DNA from: a virus | Strand: one strand, 5' to 3' | Virus record (IMG/VR): IMGVR_UViG_3300032117_000191 | Location: 1 to 20,191 of that record | Length of the DNA: 20,191 nucleotides | Shown: positions 13,220 through 19,108 of the stretch, piece by piece | Numbering within the stretch: the first letter of the stretch is position 1 | Layout: each line of letters starts with the position of its first letter | Notes under the pieces: model-generated | Told to the model about the DNA's origin: nothing | Seen by the model: the letters and a program-made list of their open reading frames with translations, nothing else | The model's database searches: none | Program-made: the position numbers and the translations under genes

Positions 13220-13387
13220 ATGGACATTAACAAAGCAATTGAATTGGCAGGATCGCAAAGCAACCTTTCTAGGCTTTTAGGGGTATCTAGGGGCGCAGTT
13301 TTCAACTGGACTTTAAAAGGTTTGCCTAAAATGCGAATTTGGCAATTGAAAGTGTTGCGTCCAGAATGGTTTGAAATAATCGTGTAG
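13220..13387 (+). CDS. Cro/YdaS-like transcriptional repressor
   Basis: A 55-residue DNA-binding protein. I start it at ATG 13220; an in-frame TTG at 13190 would put a non-conserved ten-residue extension in front and lies within the promoter. The helix-turn-helix is plain: A-I-E-L-A-G-S-Q-S-N-L-S-R-L-L-G-V-S-R-G-A-V at about 6-27, then W-.-.-.-G-L-P and L-K-V-L-R-P-E-W-F, the usual Cro-family ending. It would bind the repeats in the divergent region and control both early operons. No CI-type partner repressor is visible in the window. Confidence 0.85.
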   Translation: MDINKAIELAGSQSNLSRLLGVSRGAVFNWTLKGLPKMRIWQLKVLRPEWFEIIV

Positions 13388-13487
13388 AATTTGTTTAAAC
13401 ACGGCTAGGGTAGCTCCCAAAAAGACGATTCGTTACCGTCCTGCCGACATTGTTTTAGTAACGGCAACCAATTAACGTAAGGTTTAC
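13388..13487 (+). other. 100-nt untranslated leader with small inverted repeats
   Basis: No gene here. CGTTAC (13431-13436) can pair with GTAACG (13458-13463), and TGCCG (13442-13446) with CGGCA (13462-13466); the two pairings exclude each other at 13462-13463. A small GCTA-GGG-TAGC hairpin is also present near 13404-13414. There is no U-tract, so I do not call a terminator. It may be a regulatory leader for the replication genes. Confidence 0.35.
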
Positions 13488-13721
13488 ATGGCAACATTAA
13501 CTCTTAAAAAAGCCAAGCCTATTGGCGAAATTCCACTTTCAAATCTTGATGGGAAATTTGTCGTTATGCGACAGTCTCGCCATGTCAGATCATTTAGATT
13601 TACCTGCTACATGGATACGCATGAACAAGCTATGCGTGAAGCTAATAGGTTAACCAAAGCAAATCAAACTGAGCGTTATCTTGTACTTCAAGTACAAGGT
13701 TGGGCTGATTGGGAGATTTGA
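13488..13721 (+). CDS. Hypothetical protein upstream of the replication gene
   Basis: A 77-residue basic, beta-rich protein with AAGG 8 nt before ATG. There is a Lys-rich N-terminus (T-L-K-K-A-K-P), a central V-V-M-R-Q-S-R-H-V-R-S-F-R-F-T, and an end Y-L-V-L-Q-V-Q-G-W-A-D-W. I do not recognise a family. Its stop overlaps the next start (TGATG), so it is co-translated with the replication gene. Confidence 0.65.
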   Translation: MATLTLKKAKPIGEIPLSNLDGKFVVMRQSRHVRSFRFTCYMDTHEQAMREANRLTKANQTERYLVLQVQGWADWEI

Positions 13722-14485
13722 TGCACTATTACAAATTTAATATTGCCGATTATCGAAAAGATACGGTACATCTAAATACTGTGGAACATGGTATTTATCG
13801 TCAACTTATTGATTGGTATTATTTGGATGAAAAACCTATCCCAAAAGAAACCGAAACGGTTATTAGGCGGTTACGTTTGGGTTCTGATGAGCAAAAATAT
13901 TTAGACATAATTCTCAAAGAATTTTTTAAAAATACATCCAAAGGATATGTACATACAAGAATTGAAGTTGATATTCATGGTTATCAAGAAAATTCTGATA
14001 AAAACAGAGCCAACGGAAAGCTAGGAGGTAGGCCAAAGAAAACCCAGTCGGTTATTTCTGGGTTATTAAATGAAAGCGAATCAAAAGGCAACCATAAACC
14101 ATTAACCATAAACCAAGAACCATTAACCAATATAAATACTATACAGGCGGGAAACAAGTTCCCCCCTTGTCCTAGTCAGCAGATTTTGGAATTATGGAAA
14201 AAGCATTTACCTCATTTACCTCAACCTAGAACATGGGAAGGTAGTAGGCAGTCGAATCTTAAAAATCGGTGGATACAAGCAAGTAAAAATTCAGATTATT
14301 CTGATGGTTACACAAATTTAGAAGAAGGCATACATTGGTGGGATTCCTTTTTTGAGTACATTGCTAAGGATACAAAACTGGCAATTGGGTTTGAAAGCAA
14401 GGATAGAACTTGGAAGCCAGATTTGGAATGGGTGGTAAATGCAAGCAATTTTCAAAAAATTATTGATGGGAAATATAACAAATGA
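13721..14485 (+). CDS. Phage replication protein with DUF1376 domain
   Basis: A 254-residue protein. I start it at ATG 13721 because M-H-Y-Y-K-F-N is the normal beginning of the domain, it overlaps the previous stop, and GGGAGA lies just upstream. Residues 1-100 are DUF1376 (H-G-I-Y-R-Q-L-I-D-W-Y-Y, I-L-K-E-F-F, then N-G-K-L-G-G-R-P-K). The last 100 residues resemble the C-terminus of phage replication initiators/helicase loaders: R-N-R-W-like Y/W pattern, W-W-D-S-F-F, W-K-P-D-L-E-W-V-V-N-A-S-N-F and I-D-G-K-Y. Such proteins probably open the origin and bring in the host helicase. No separate helicase gene is seen here. Confidence 0.75.
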   Translation: MHYYKFNIADYRKDTVHLNTVEHGIYRQLIDWYYLDEKPIPKETETVIRRLRLGSDEQKYLDIILKEFFKNTSKGYVHTRIEVDIHGYQENSDKNRANGKLGGRPKKTQSVISGLLNESESKGNHKPLTINQEPLTNINTIQAGNKFPPCPSQQILELWKKHLPHLPQPRTWEGSRQSNLKNRWIQASKNSDYSDGYTNLEEGIHWWDSFFEYIAKDTKLAIGFESKDRTWKPDLEWVVNASNFQKIIDGKYNK

Positions 14486-14778
14486 GTTTTAAAAAATCAG
14501 AAACACAATCCGATGACCAAAAAATAGTATTTGGTTTTTGTTCAAAATGTTTGTCTAAAGTATTAAATGAGGAATTGATTAAATTTGGAACAACTTGTGA
14601 GTCTTGTTTTAATGCTTATTGTCAAGAATTGAGTCCTTACGATCCTTTATATAAAAAATATGATGGAGATCCTAAAGGTTGGGCCAAACGAATAATTGAT
14701 AGGCATAAATCTGGTGAAAAAGTCAGACCAATTTCATTAAAATTTGCAGAGGAAGCATTGAGGTCGCTTTATGTTTAA
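14482..14778 (+). CDS. Zinc-ribbon protein of the replication region
   Basis: A 98-residue protein. The start overlaps the previous stop by 4 nt (ATGA). Cys pairs C-S-K-C (20-23) and C-E-S-C (39-42) make a likely zinc ribbon. The C-terminal half, with P-K-G-W-A-K-R-I-I-D-R-H-K-S-G-E-K and E-E-A-L, is a helical pattern I have seen in phage proteins next to replication initiators. It may help load or couple the helicase; this is a position-based guess. Confidence 0.65.
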   Translation: MSFKKSETQSDDQKIVFGFCSKCLSKVLNEELIKFGTTCESCFNAYCQELSPYDPLYKKYDGDPKGWAKRIIDRHKSGEKVRPISLKFAEEALRSLYV

Positions 14779-14953
14779 AACTATTTGGCAACCAGTCCCA
14801 AGGTGGGATATACCAATCAAAGAATTAGACCGAGCAAAGTATCCTATCAGACGTGATGAGTTTAAAAGGGTCAGACCGGTAAAAGACGGTAGATCAAACA
14901 GTGGAACTAGACCCAAGCCTGAAATGCGAATTTGGATGTTTGAAAATGTTTGA
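14771..14953 (+). CDS. Small basic hypothetical protein
   Basis: A 60-residue, strongly basic protein with many Arg, Lys and Pro residues (R-R-D-E-F-K-R-V-R-P-V-K-D-G-R). It overlaps both neighbours by 8 nt, which is typical of genuine phage genes packed into an operon. It may bind nucleic acid; I recognise no family. Confidence 0.55.
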   Translation: MFKTIWQPVPRWDIPIKELDRAKYPIRRDEFKRVRPVKDGRSNSGTRPKPEMRIWMFENV

Positions 14954-15149
14954 CTGGGATGCAGAGTATGAATCAATCGTCAAGTTTTATGCTCAGTTAG
15001 CACTAAGACCAGGATGGAGAGAATATACAAGAGGGATTGTAAAAGAGAAAATGCAAACCGAGCCAATATTTAAAAACTTAGGGAGGGATGTAGGAAACAG
15101 AATCAAAGAGTTAGAAAGTGTAAGTTTATTAACAACTAAGGAAAATTGA
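14946..15149 (+). CDS. Hypothetical protein of the early operon
   Basis: A 67-residue protein. I take ATG 14946 rather than the upstream in-frame ATG at 14901, which would lie deep inside the preceding gene. It is helical and basic, with Y-A-Q-L-A-L-R-P-G-W-R-E-Y and N-R-I-K-E-L. The G-W-.-.-Y pattern with a following V-K-E-K-M is shared with small phage proteins of unknown function. Confidence 0.6.
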   Translation: MFDWDAEYESIVKFYAQLALRPGWREYTRGIVKEKMQTEPIFKNLGRDVGNRIKELESVSLLTTKEN

Positions 15150-15151
15150 AG

Positions 15152-15364
15152 ATGAAATCACAAAACGAACAAATATTAAATTATTTACAAAAAGGTAAGT
15201 CGATAACCGCAATGGATGCTTTTAGGCTATTTGGATGCTTTAGATTGGCAGCGAGGATCAGAGATTTAAAAGATGATGGTAAAAAAATAGTCTCCTCAAG
15301 AAAACACGTTAAAAACCAATTTGGAAAAGACGTAATCGTTGCAGTTTATTCATTAAAGGCTTAA
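15152..15364 (+). CDS. Small helix-turn-helix protein
   Basis: A 70-residue protein starting at ATG 15152, with AAGGA 9 nt upstream; a TTG two codons earlier is possible. It has Q-I-L-N-Y-L-Q-K-G-K-S-I-T, then A-F-R-L-F-G-C-F-R-L-A-A-R-I-R-D-L-K-D-D-G. This is a winged-helix pattern found in many small phage DNA-binding proteins. It may control the early operon. It is followed after 2 nt by the lipoprotein gene. Confidence 0.7.
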   Translation: MKSQNEQILNYLQKGKSITAMDAFRLFGCFRLAARIRDLKDDGKKIVSSRKHVKNQFGKDVIVAVYSLKA

Positions 15365-15366
15365 TC

Positions 15367-15642
15367 ATGAAATATTTACTTATACTTTTAATTCTTGCAG
15401 GATGTTCGACAACTCCTGCACCGGTTCAATACGCTAACCCTCCAATAGTTCCTATTGTCCTTGACCCCAAGGTGCAGCAGATGAGCAGGGAAGAAGTAAT
15501 CTCGGCTACGATCCAATGCGAGAATTCAGGTCTTAGGGCAGTGCCGGTATTCTCTAAAAGATTGGTAAGCGGATACTTAACGGATATTGTGATTGATTTG
15601 CAATGTCTACCTAAGCGTAATATTTTTGATGGGAAATTCTAA
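15367..15642 (+). CDS. Small lipoprotein encoded in the early region
   Basis: A 91-residue protein with a short lipoprotein signal: M-K-Y then hydrophobic residues 4-11 and the lipobox L-A-G-C with Cys13. The mature part is Pro-rich at first, then has E-E-V-I-S-A-T-I-Q-C-E-N-S-G-L-R-A-V and a beta end with V-I-D-L-Q-C. Two Cys (near 50 and 79) may form a disulfide in the periplasm. It has no lysis gene next to it, so it is not a spanin. A surface role such as blocking superinfection is possible, as for some phage lipoproteins. Confidence 0.7.
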   Translation: MKYLLILLILAGCSTTPAPVQYANPPIVPIVLDPKVQQMSREEVISATIQCENSGLRAVPVFSKRLVSGYLTDIVIDLQCLPKRNIFDGKF

Positions 15643-15845
15643 TGAACGCAAAAAAAGCAAAAGCACTCAGAAAATCATTAAGAGAAAACAACATTGACGT
15701 TTCTGATCAAACTTATGAGACAGATGTAAGGCGAGTTGGCAAACAAACTCAACTTAAAAAAGAATCAGGTCGATCAATGTACCAAATGCTAAAGAAGACA
15801 ATGTATGAGTACGGACAAAAGAATATTCGTTCTCAGCCACTCTGA
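15642..15845 (+). CDS. Small basic hypothetical protein upstream of ninB
   Basis: A 67-residue, Lys/Arg-rich helical protein (K-K-A-K-A-L-R-K-S-L-R-E-N and R-S-M-Y-Q-M-L-K-K-T-M). It overlaps the lipoprotein stop by 1 nt (TAATG) and the ninB start by 41 nt. This type is found in many phages just before nin-like genes. Function unknown; nucleic-acid binding is likely from charge. Confidence 0.65.
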   Translation: MNAKKAKALRKSLRENNIDVSDQTYETDVRRVGKQTQLKKESGRSMYQMLKKTMYEYGQKNIRSQPL

Positions 15846-16209
15846 GGCAAGGAAAAGGGCTAAAGAGTTTGTTTCAGTAGCTCCCGAGGGTTGGGTTGTA
15901 GAGTGCAAGCCTATGACCCGATCTTTGGAGCAAAATAGCAAACTTTGGGCATCTTTGGCAGACATTGCTAAACAAGTAGTCTGGCATGGAAGGAAACTTA
16001 GCGCAGAGGATTGGAAACACATATTTTCGTCTGCAATTAAAAAACAAGAGGTTGTACCAAACATTGACGGAACTGGGTTTGTAGTTTTAGGTCAATCAAC
16101 TTCTAAAATGAACAAAAGCGAGATGAGCGAACTGTTGGAGTTGATCATGGCTTTTGGTGCTGAACATAACGTAAAATTTGAGGATGATTATGCCGAGGTC
16201 GAAAAGTGA
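15805..16209 (+). CDS. ninB: NinB-family recombination protein
   Basis: A 134-residue protein. The family signature is S-L-E-Q-N-S-K-L-W-A-S-L-A-D-I-A, followed by W-K-H-I-F-S-S-A-I-K-K and, near the end, M-N-K-S-E-M-S-E-L-L-E-L-I-M-A-F-G. Length fits the family. NinB (Orf of lambda) binds single-stranded DNA and supports recombination, replacing host RecFOR. It works with the ERF/SSB/exonuclease set encoded leftward and with NinG downstream. ATG 15805 is within the previous gene. Confidence 0.88.
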   Translation: MSTDKRIFVLSHSEARKRAKEFVSVAPEGWVVECKPMTRSLEQNSKLWASLADIAKQVVWHGRKLSAEDWKHIFSSAIKKQEVVPNIDGTGFVVLGQSTSKMNKSEMSELLELIMAFGAEHNVKFEDDYAEVEK

Positions 16210-16369
16210 GATTACAGGATCAAAAGTAAACATTGGTTTGAGAATGACTGAAAATCAGCGAGATATGTTTAAGGCACTTGGGGGAATCCAATGGTTGAGA
16301 AACTATTTGGATAGGCAGATCAGATCAGAGGAAATACAACTTGGAATAAATAAGGAAGAACGAAAATGA
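16190..16369 (+). CDS. Small ribbon-helix-helix-like protein
   Basis: A 59-residue protein starting at ATG 16190, with GAGG at 16179-16182; it overlaps ninB by 20 nt. The strand K-V-N-I-G-L-R followed by M-T-E-N-Q-R-D-M-F-K-A-L-G-G and W-L-R-N-Y-L-D-R looks like a ribbon-helix-helix DNA-binding fold. It could be a small repressor. The fold is inferred from the pattern only. Confidence 0.55.
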   Translation: MPRSKSEITGSKVNIGLRMTENQRDMFKALGGIQWLRNYLDRQIRSEEIQLGINKEERK

Positions 16370-16611
16370 ATGTAGAAATAGAATTTTTAGAATGGGTACA
16401 TCCAATAGCAGGGGTTACTAAAGTCGAAGTTGAAGGTGGTAAACCTTTGGTGCTTAAAGCAAAGATTAAAAAAGAATGGTTAGAGTTAACGCCAACACAA
16501 GTTAAATTGTTATATGAAGGTGTACGAGAAGAAGCGATTAAAAGTGGTGAATCACTAAATTGGGTTTTTTATACTCACATAAACGCAGCATTGAAAGAAA
16601 AAAACATATGA
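16366..16611 (+). CDS. Hypothetical protein
   Basis: An 81-residue acidic protein with a beta-rich first half (V-E-I-E-F-L-E-W and V-L-K-A-K-I-K-K) and a helical second half. ATGA overlaps at both ends tie it into the operon. I recognise no family and see no signal or TM segment. Confidence 0.65.
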   Translation: MNVEIEFLEWVHPIAGVTKVEVEGGKPLVLKAKIKKEWLELTPTQVKLLYEGVREEAIKSGESLNWVFYTHINAALKEKNI

Positions 16612-16979
16612 CTAAAGAAGTAATGAACTGGAACAATAAGATTGGCGGTAAAAAAGCGGAAAGAATACCTTGTCCTGATGGTATTGAAGGGTGCTTAGTT
16701 GCTCACTACAAGGTTATTGAAGAACAAACCAATCAAGAGCAGGGTGAGCATGTGGTTGGAACAAAAACTTGGTTTGAAGACGACAAATTTGTCACACAAA
16801 ATTTGTATTACAGCGATGTTTATACCAAACCACAACAACGCAAGCCTCTGACGGATGAGCAGATATTGCATATTGTTAGCACCCATGTTGGTGAAATAAG
16901 CCCAAGTTACCCACTGGACAATTCTGATTGGATTAACTTTGCCCATGCAATTGAATCCGCTCATGGCATAAAGGAGTAA
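16608..16979 (+). CDS. Phage hypothetical protein with LTDEQI-type C-terminus
   Basis: A 123-residue protein. The start at ATG 16608 overlaps the previous stop (ATGA). The end carries P-L-T-D-E-Q-I and F-A-H-A-I-E-S-A-H-G-I, a motif common in small phage early proteins of unknown function. The first half has C-P-D-G and a strand-rich region. The next gene has a matching motif, so the two look like members of one loose family. Confidence 0.65.
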   Translation: MTKEVMNWNNKIGGKKAERIPCPDGIEGCLVAHYKVIEEQTNQEQGEHVVGTKTWFEDDKFVTQNLYYSDVYTKPQQRKPLTDEQILHIVSTHVGEISPSYPLDNSDWINFAHAIESAHGIKE

Positions 16980-16982
16980 CAC

Positions 16983-17315
16983 ATGACTAAAGAAGAAAAC
17001 AATTTTGGTTGTAAAACACACCCAGATGCACCACATGGATTTGTCCGTAATGCTAGTCATAGTGAAGATAGATATGTATGTGAATGTGAGTTTTGGGAGC
17101 CTCCAGAGCAAGATGAGCCTGTGGGAAAGTTTGCAAAGTTTAACGATGGTATTTGGCGAGAAGTTACAGTTGGTTCTTCTGGAGTGCCTCTCTATACTCA
17201 CCCTAAAGAATGGGTAGGGTTAACAGATGAGGAAATAGACGAATGTGATTGGGGTCAATCTGAGCGAGACCATGCCAGAGCAATAGAAGCTAAATTAAAG
17301 GAAAAAAATGCCTAA
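16983..17315 (+). CDS. Phage hypothetical protein with LTDEEI-type C-terminus
   Basis: A 110-residue protein beginning M-T-K-E-E-N, with AAGGAG 8 nt upstream. There is a Cys/His-containing N-terminal part (C-K-T-H-P, C-E-C), then G-V-P-L-Y-T-H-P and W-V-G-L-T-D-E-E-I, and an end A-R-A-I-E-A-K-L-K-E-K. This last pattern is very frequent in phage genomes; function unknown. Its first 13 coding bases equal those of the preceding gene. Confidence 0.7.
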   Translation: MTKEENNFGCKTHPDAPHGFVRNASHSEDRYVCECEFWEPPEQDEPVGKFAKFNDGIWREVTVGSSGVPLYTHPKEWVGLTDEEIDECDWGQSERDHARAIEAKLKEKNA

Positions 17316-17523
17316 ATTACCTCCTTACGACACCGGCAAGATAAAGATTGGATGCAGATACGACCCTCCACTAAGAGATCAATACAACCCAGATCAAGAC
17401 TGGATACAGGAATGGCTACTAGGAATTGAGAAAGATTGGTTTGAAAAGACTGAAAACTTGATTGAGTATGCAATTTACATCATTGTCATTTATTCAGTTT
17501 TAACTTTACTGGGAAGACCGTAA
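17308..17523 (+). CDS. Small phage protein with a C-terminal membrane helix
   Basis: A 71-residue protein overlapping the previous gene by 8 nt. The first half has a pattern known from phages (P-Y-D-T-G-K-I-K-I-G-C-R-Y-D-P-P, N-P-D-Q-D-W-I-Q). The end (about 50-68) is one hydrophobic helix (I-E-Y-A-I-Y-I-I-V-I-Y-S-V-L-T-L-L). In most relatives I know, the protein ends earlier; the added TM helix would tether it to the inner membrane. Confidence 0.65.
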   Translation: MPKLPPYDTGKIKIGCRYDPPLRDQYNPDQDWIQEWLLGIEKDWFEKTENLIEYAIYIIVIYSVLTLLGRP

Positions 17524-17524
17524 A

Positions 17525-17626
17525 ATGAGAATTGGGAGGTTAACAAGGCACTCCAGGATGTTGTACTTAGGGAATTTTCCTTGTTTCTGCCCTAACTCGC
17601 TGAACAACCAAATGGACTCCCAATGA
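17525..17626 (+). CDS. Possible tiny gene coupled to ninG (33 aa)
   Basis: ATG 17525 to TGA 17624-17626 gives a 33-residue ORF with R-L-T-R-H-S-R-M-L-Y and P-C-F-C-P-N. GGAAG lies about 9 nt upstream, and the stop overlaps the ninG ATG (ATGA), which has no ribosome site of its own. It may serve only to bring ribosomes to ninG. The same stretch can fold as RNA, so coding is uncertain. Confidence 0.35.
   Translation: MRIGRLTRHSRMLYLGNFPCFCPNSLNNQMDSQ
17531..17624 (+). promoter_or_regulatory. Nested inverted repeats covering the ninG start codon
   Basis: Three nested perfect pairings: ATTGGGAG (17531-17538) with CTCCCAAT (17617-17624), GTTGT (17560-17564) with ACAAC (17605-17609), and TTAGGG (17567-17572) with CCCTAA (17590-17595). 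The outer stem includes the ATG of ninG at 17623. It could hide the start until a ribosome translates through. Confidence 0.35.
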
Positions 17627-18171
17627 CTAAATGCAAGGTTTGCAGGGCAGAATTCACAAAACGAAGCATGACTCACAAGGCATGTAGTCCAGAATGTAGC
17701 CTAATCCTTGTCAATCAAGCCAAGGAGAAGGAAAAGGCTAAGGTTGAGAGACTAGATAGGGTAAAGACGAAAAAAGCCTTGGAGATCCTAAAAACTCGAT
17801 CAGACTGGATGAAGGATGCTCAAAAGGTATTCAACGAGTTTATTCGGGAGCGAGACAAAGCCGAACCCTGCATTTCCTGCCAAAGATTTCATCAAGGTCA
17901 GTATCATGCCGGACACTTCGTTTCGGTGGGTTCTAGGCCAAATCTGAGGTTTGACGAGCAAAATGTCCATCGTCAATGCGCCCCATGCAACAATCATCTT
18001 TCTGGCAACATCATCCACTACCGGATGAATCTCATTGAAAAATTGGGAGTTGAGGCAGTTGTCAGGCTAGAAACGGACTTTGAGCCTAAAAAATATACGA
18101 TTGACGATCTAAAAGAAATTATTACAATTTACCGAAAAAAGGTTAAAATGTTAAAAGCCGAGTGTCATTGA
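17623..18171 (+). CDS. ninG: NinG (Rap-type) recombination nuclease
   Basis: A 182-residue protein of the NinG family. A zinc finger is formed by Cys4, Cys7, Cys21 and Cys25; a Lys-rich coiled helix follows (30-80). The nuclease core has C-I-S-C (83, 86), H-A-G-H (95-98), then N-.-H-R-Q-C-A-P-C-N-N (114-124), an HNH-like metal site. In lambda this protein cuts branched DNA made during Red recombination; here it matches the ERF/exonuclease/NinB set. The start has no ribosome site and overlaps a 33-codon ORF. Its stop overlaps the -35 of the next promoter. Confidence 0.92.
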   Translation: MTKCKVCRAEFTKRSMTHKACSPECSLILVNQAKEKEKAKVERLDRVKTKKALEILKTRSDWMKDAQKVFNEFIRERDKAEPCISCQRFHQGQYHAGHFVSVGSRPNLRFDEQNVHRQCAPCNNHLSGNIIHYRMNLIEKLGVEAVVRLETDFEPKKYTIDDLKEIITIYRKKVKMLKAECH

Positions 18172-18195
18172 CAAAATTTCAGATTTTGTGATAAT
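18168..18195 (+). promoter_or_regulatory. Strong sigma70-type promoter for the virion operon
   Basis: A perfect TTGACA -35 (18168-18173), a 16-bp spacer, and GATAAT -10 (18190-18195) preceded by TGT (18187-18189), an extended -10. Transcription would start near 18202. It is the best consensus promoter seen in the window and overlaps the ninG stop. Confidence 0.8.
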
Positions 18196-18236
18196 TCGGT
18201 AATCTGATCAGATAAATCCCTATTAGGAGTACCGAA
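18195..18236 (+). promoter_or_regulatory. 5' leader with palindrome and hairpin around the ribosome site
   Basis: TTCGGTA (18195-18201) and TACCGAA (18230-18236) are perfect inverted repeats. Between them lies the perfect 12-bp palindrome ATCTGATCAGAT (18202-18213) and the ribosome site AGGAG (18225-18229). Because transcription probably starts at about 18202, the palindrome may act as a DNA operator or as a 5' end hairpin rather than the outer stem forming in RNA. Confidence 0.45.
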
Positions 18237-18237
18237 A

Positions 18238-18459
18238 ATGGCAAAAATGGAATATGAAAGCGATGCAGCAAAAGACAAGATGGGCAAATCAGGCTTAAAA
18301 GATCCTGGTCACCTCCAAGTAGCTGCGAACTATGCAACAGAGTGCAGAGACGGCACAAAAGCCTATATCCGTCCTCCAATGGGGCCAAAGAAAGAGCCAA
18401 ACTTGACCAACGGAGTTCCAATGCTCCCACAAAAGAATATTAATTCTGGTAACAAGTAA
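18238..18459 (+). CDS. Hypothetical protein, first gene of the virion operon
   Basis: A 73-residue basic protein with AGGAG 8 nt before ATG. It has K-M-E-Y-E-S-D-A-A-K-D-K-M-G-K near the start and Pro/Gly-rich, probably unfolded sequence after residue 40. I do not recognise it. Being first behind a strong promoter, it should be made in quantity. The stop overlaps the next start (TAATG). Confidence 0.7.
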   Translation: MAKMEYESDAAKDKMGKSGLKDPGHLQVAANYATECRDGTKAYIRPPMGPKKEPNLTNGVPMLPQKNINSGNK

Positions 18460-18665
18460 TGGCTACAAAAGTCGCTAAAAAGGTTGAGGTTCTTTCCATG
18501 CCGAGCCGAGATATGGCTCAAGAAAAGAAATGGCAAGCAGAATCTGACCTTAGAACGCTTCAGCAAGCAAGAGAAATAGAGGCAAGTCGGTCAAGAATGT
18601 CTGCTGCAAAGCGGATCGCTGACGAGCAGATGAAGGCTCTTTCTAAGATTAAATTGAAAAAATAG
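18459..18665 (+). CDS. Small charged helical hypothetical protein
   Basis: A 68-residue Lys/Ala/Glu/Arg-rich protein, one long helix by composition (E-K-K-W-Q-A-E-S-D-L-R-T-L-Q-Q-A-R-E-I-E). It ends in K-I-K-L-K-K. It could be a small scaffold, DNA-compacting or virion protein. No family is recognised beyond similar short proteins at the start of phage structural operons. Confidence 0.7.
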   Translation: MATKVAKKVEVLSMPSRDMAQEKKWQAESDLRTLQQAREIEASRSRMSAAKRIADEQMKALSKIKLKK

Positions 18666-18674
18666 GGGTAGATT

Positions 18675-19106
18675 ATGGGACACATAGCTTTAGGTGTAGC
18701 ATTTGAAGACATGAACCTAATAGGTTCACAAGCCATTGCAGCCGACAACTCAACTGGTCAACTTGGTTACAGAGTTGGTTATAGCGGAACAATACCTTCG
18801 GTAACACAAGCCACAAGCAAGTCTACAGGCGTGACAATCAACAACGCTTTGGGTAAGATTGTGATGAATAACGCTGCTTTAGCTGCATCTGCTGCGGTTA
18901 AATTTACAGTTACCAACTCATTAGTGACTGCTGGTGATGTCCCAATTGTGGTAATTGCATCTGGTGGTACTTCAGGCGATTATTCGATTGATTGCTCCGC
19001 AGTTGGCACAGGATCATTTGACATTACTTTACAAAACATCTCCGCAGGATCACTTTCTGAGGCAGTTGTTGTAAGTTTTGCACTAATACAAGCGATTGCA
19101 CTGTAA
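18675..19106 (+). CDS. Phage structural-type beta protein, copy 1 of a tandem pair
   Basis: A 143-residue protein made of Ser/Thr/Val/Ala/Gly-rich strands. The core pattern is V-T-Q-A-T-S-K-S-T-G-V-T-I-N-N, G-K-I-V-M-N-N-A-A-L, then F-T-V-T-N-S, D-V-P-I-V-V-I-A-S-G-G-T-S-G-D-Y, and F-D-I-T-L-Q-N-I-S-A-G-S-L-S-E-A. Proteins with this pattern are known to me from phage head/structural regions and may decorate the capsid. GGGGTAG before ATG is its ribosome site. The next gene is a diverged paralogue. Confidence 0.65.
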   Translation: MGHIALGVAFEDMNLIGSQAIAADNSTGQLGYRVGYSGTIPSVTQATSKSTGVTINNALGKIVMNNAALAASAAVKFTVTNSLVTAGDVPIVVIASGGTSGDYSIDCSAVGTGSFDITLQNISAGSLSEAVVVSFALIQAIAL

Positions 19107-19108
19107 TC

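Noticed and set aside
14737-14976. Minus-strand 79-codon open frame
   Set aside because: It is opposite overlapping + strand genes of a continuous operon and shows no independent support.
16695-17201. Long open frame on the minus strand (168 codons)
   Set aside because: It lies opposite two well-packed + strand genes with start/stop coupling and gives a Cys/Phe/Ile-rich sequence with no family pattern; it is an antisense shadow.
17531-17624. tRNA-like closing stem (8 bp) of about 92 nt
   Set aside because: No D-arm, anticodon arm or T-loop consensus can be placed inside; it is better described as nested inverted repeats.
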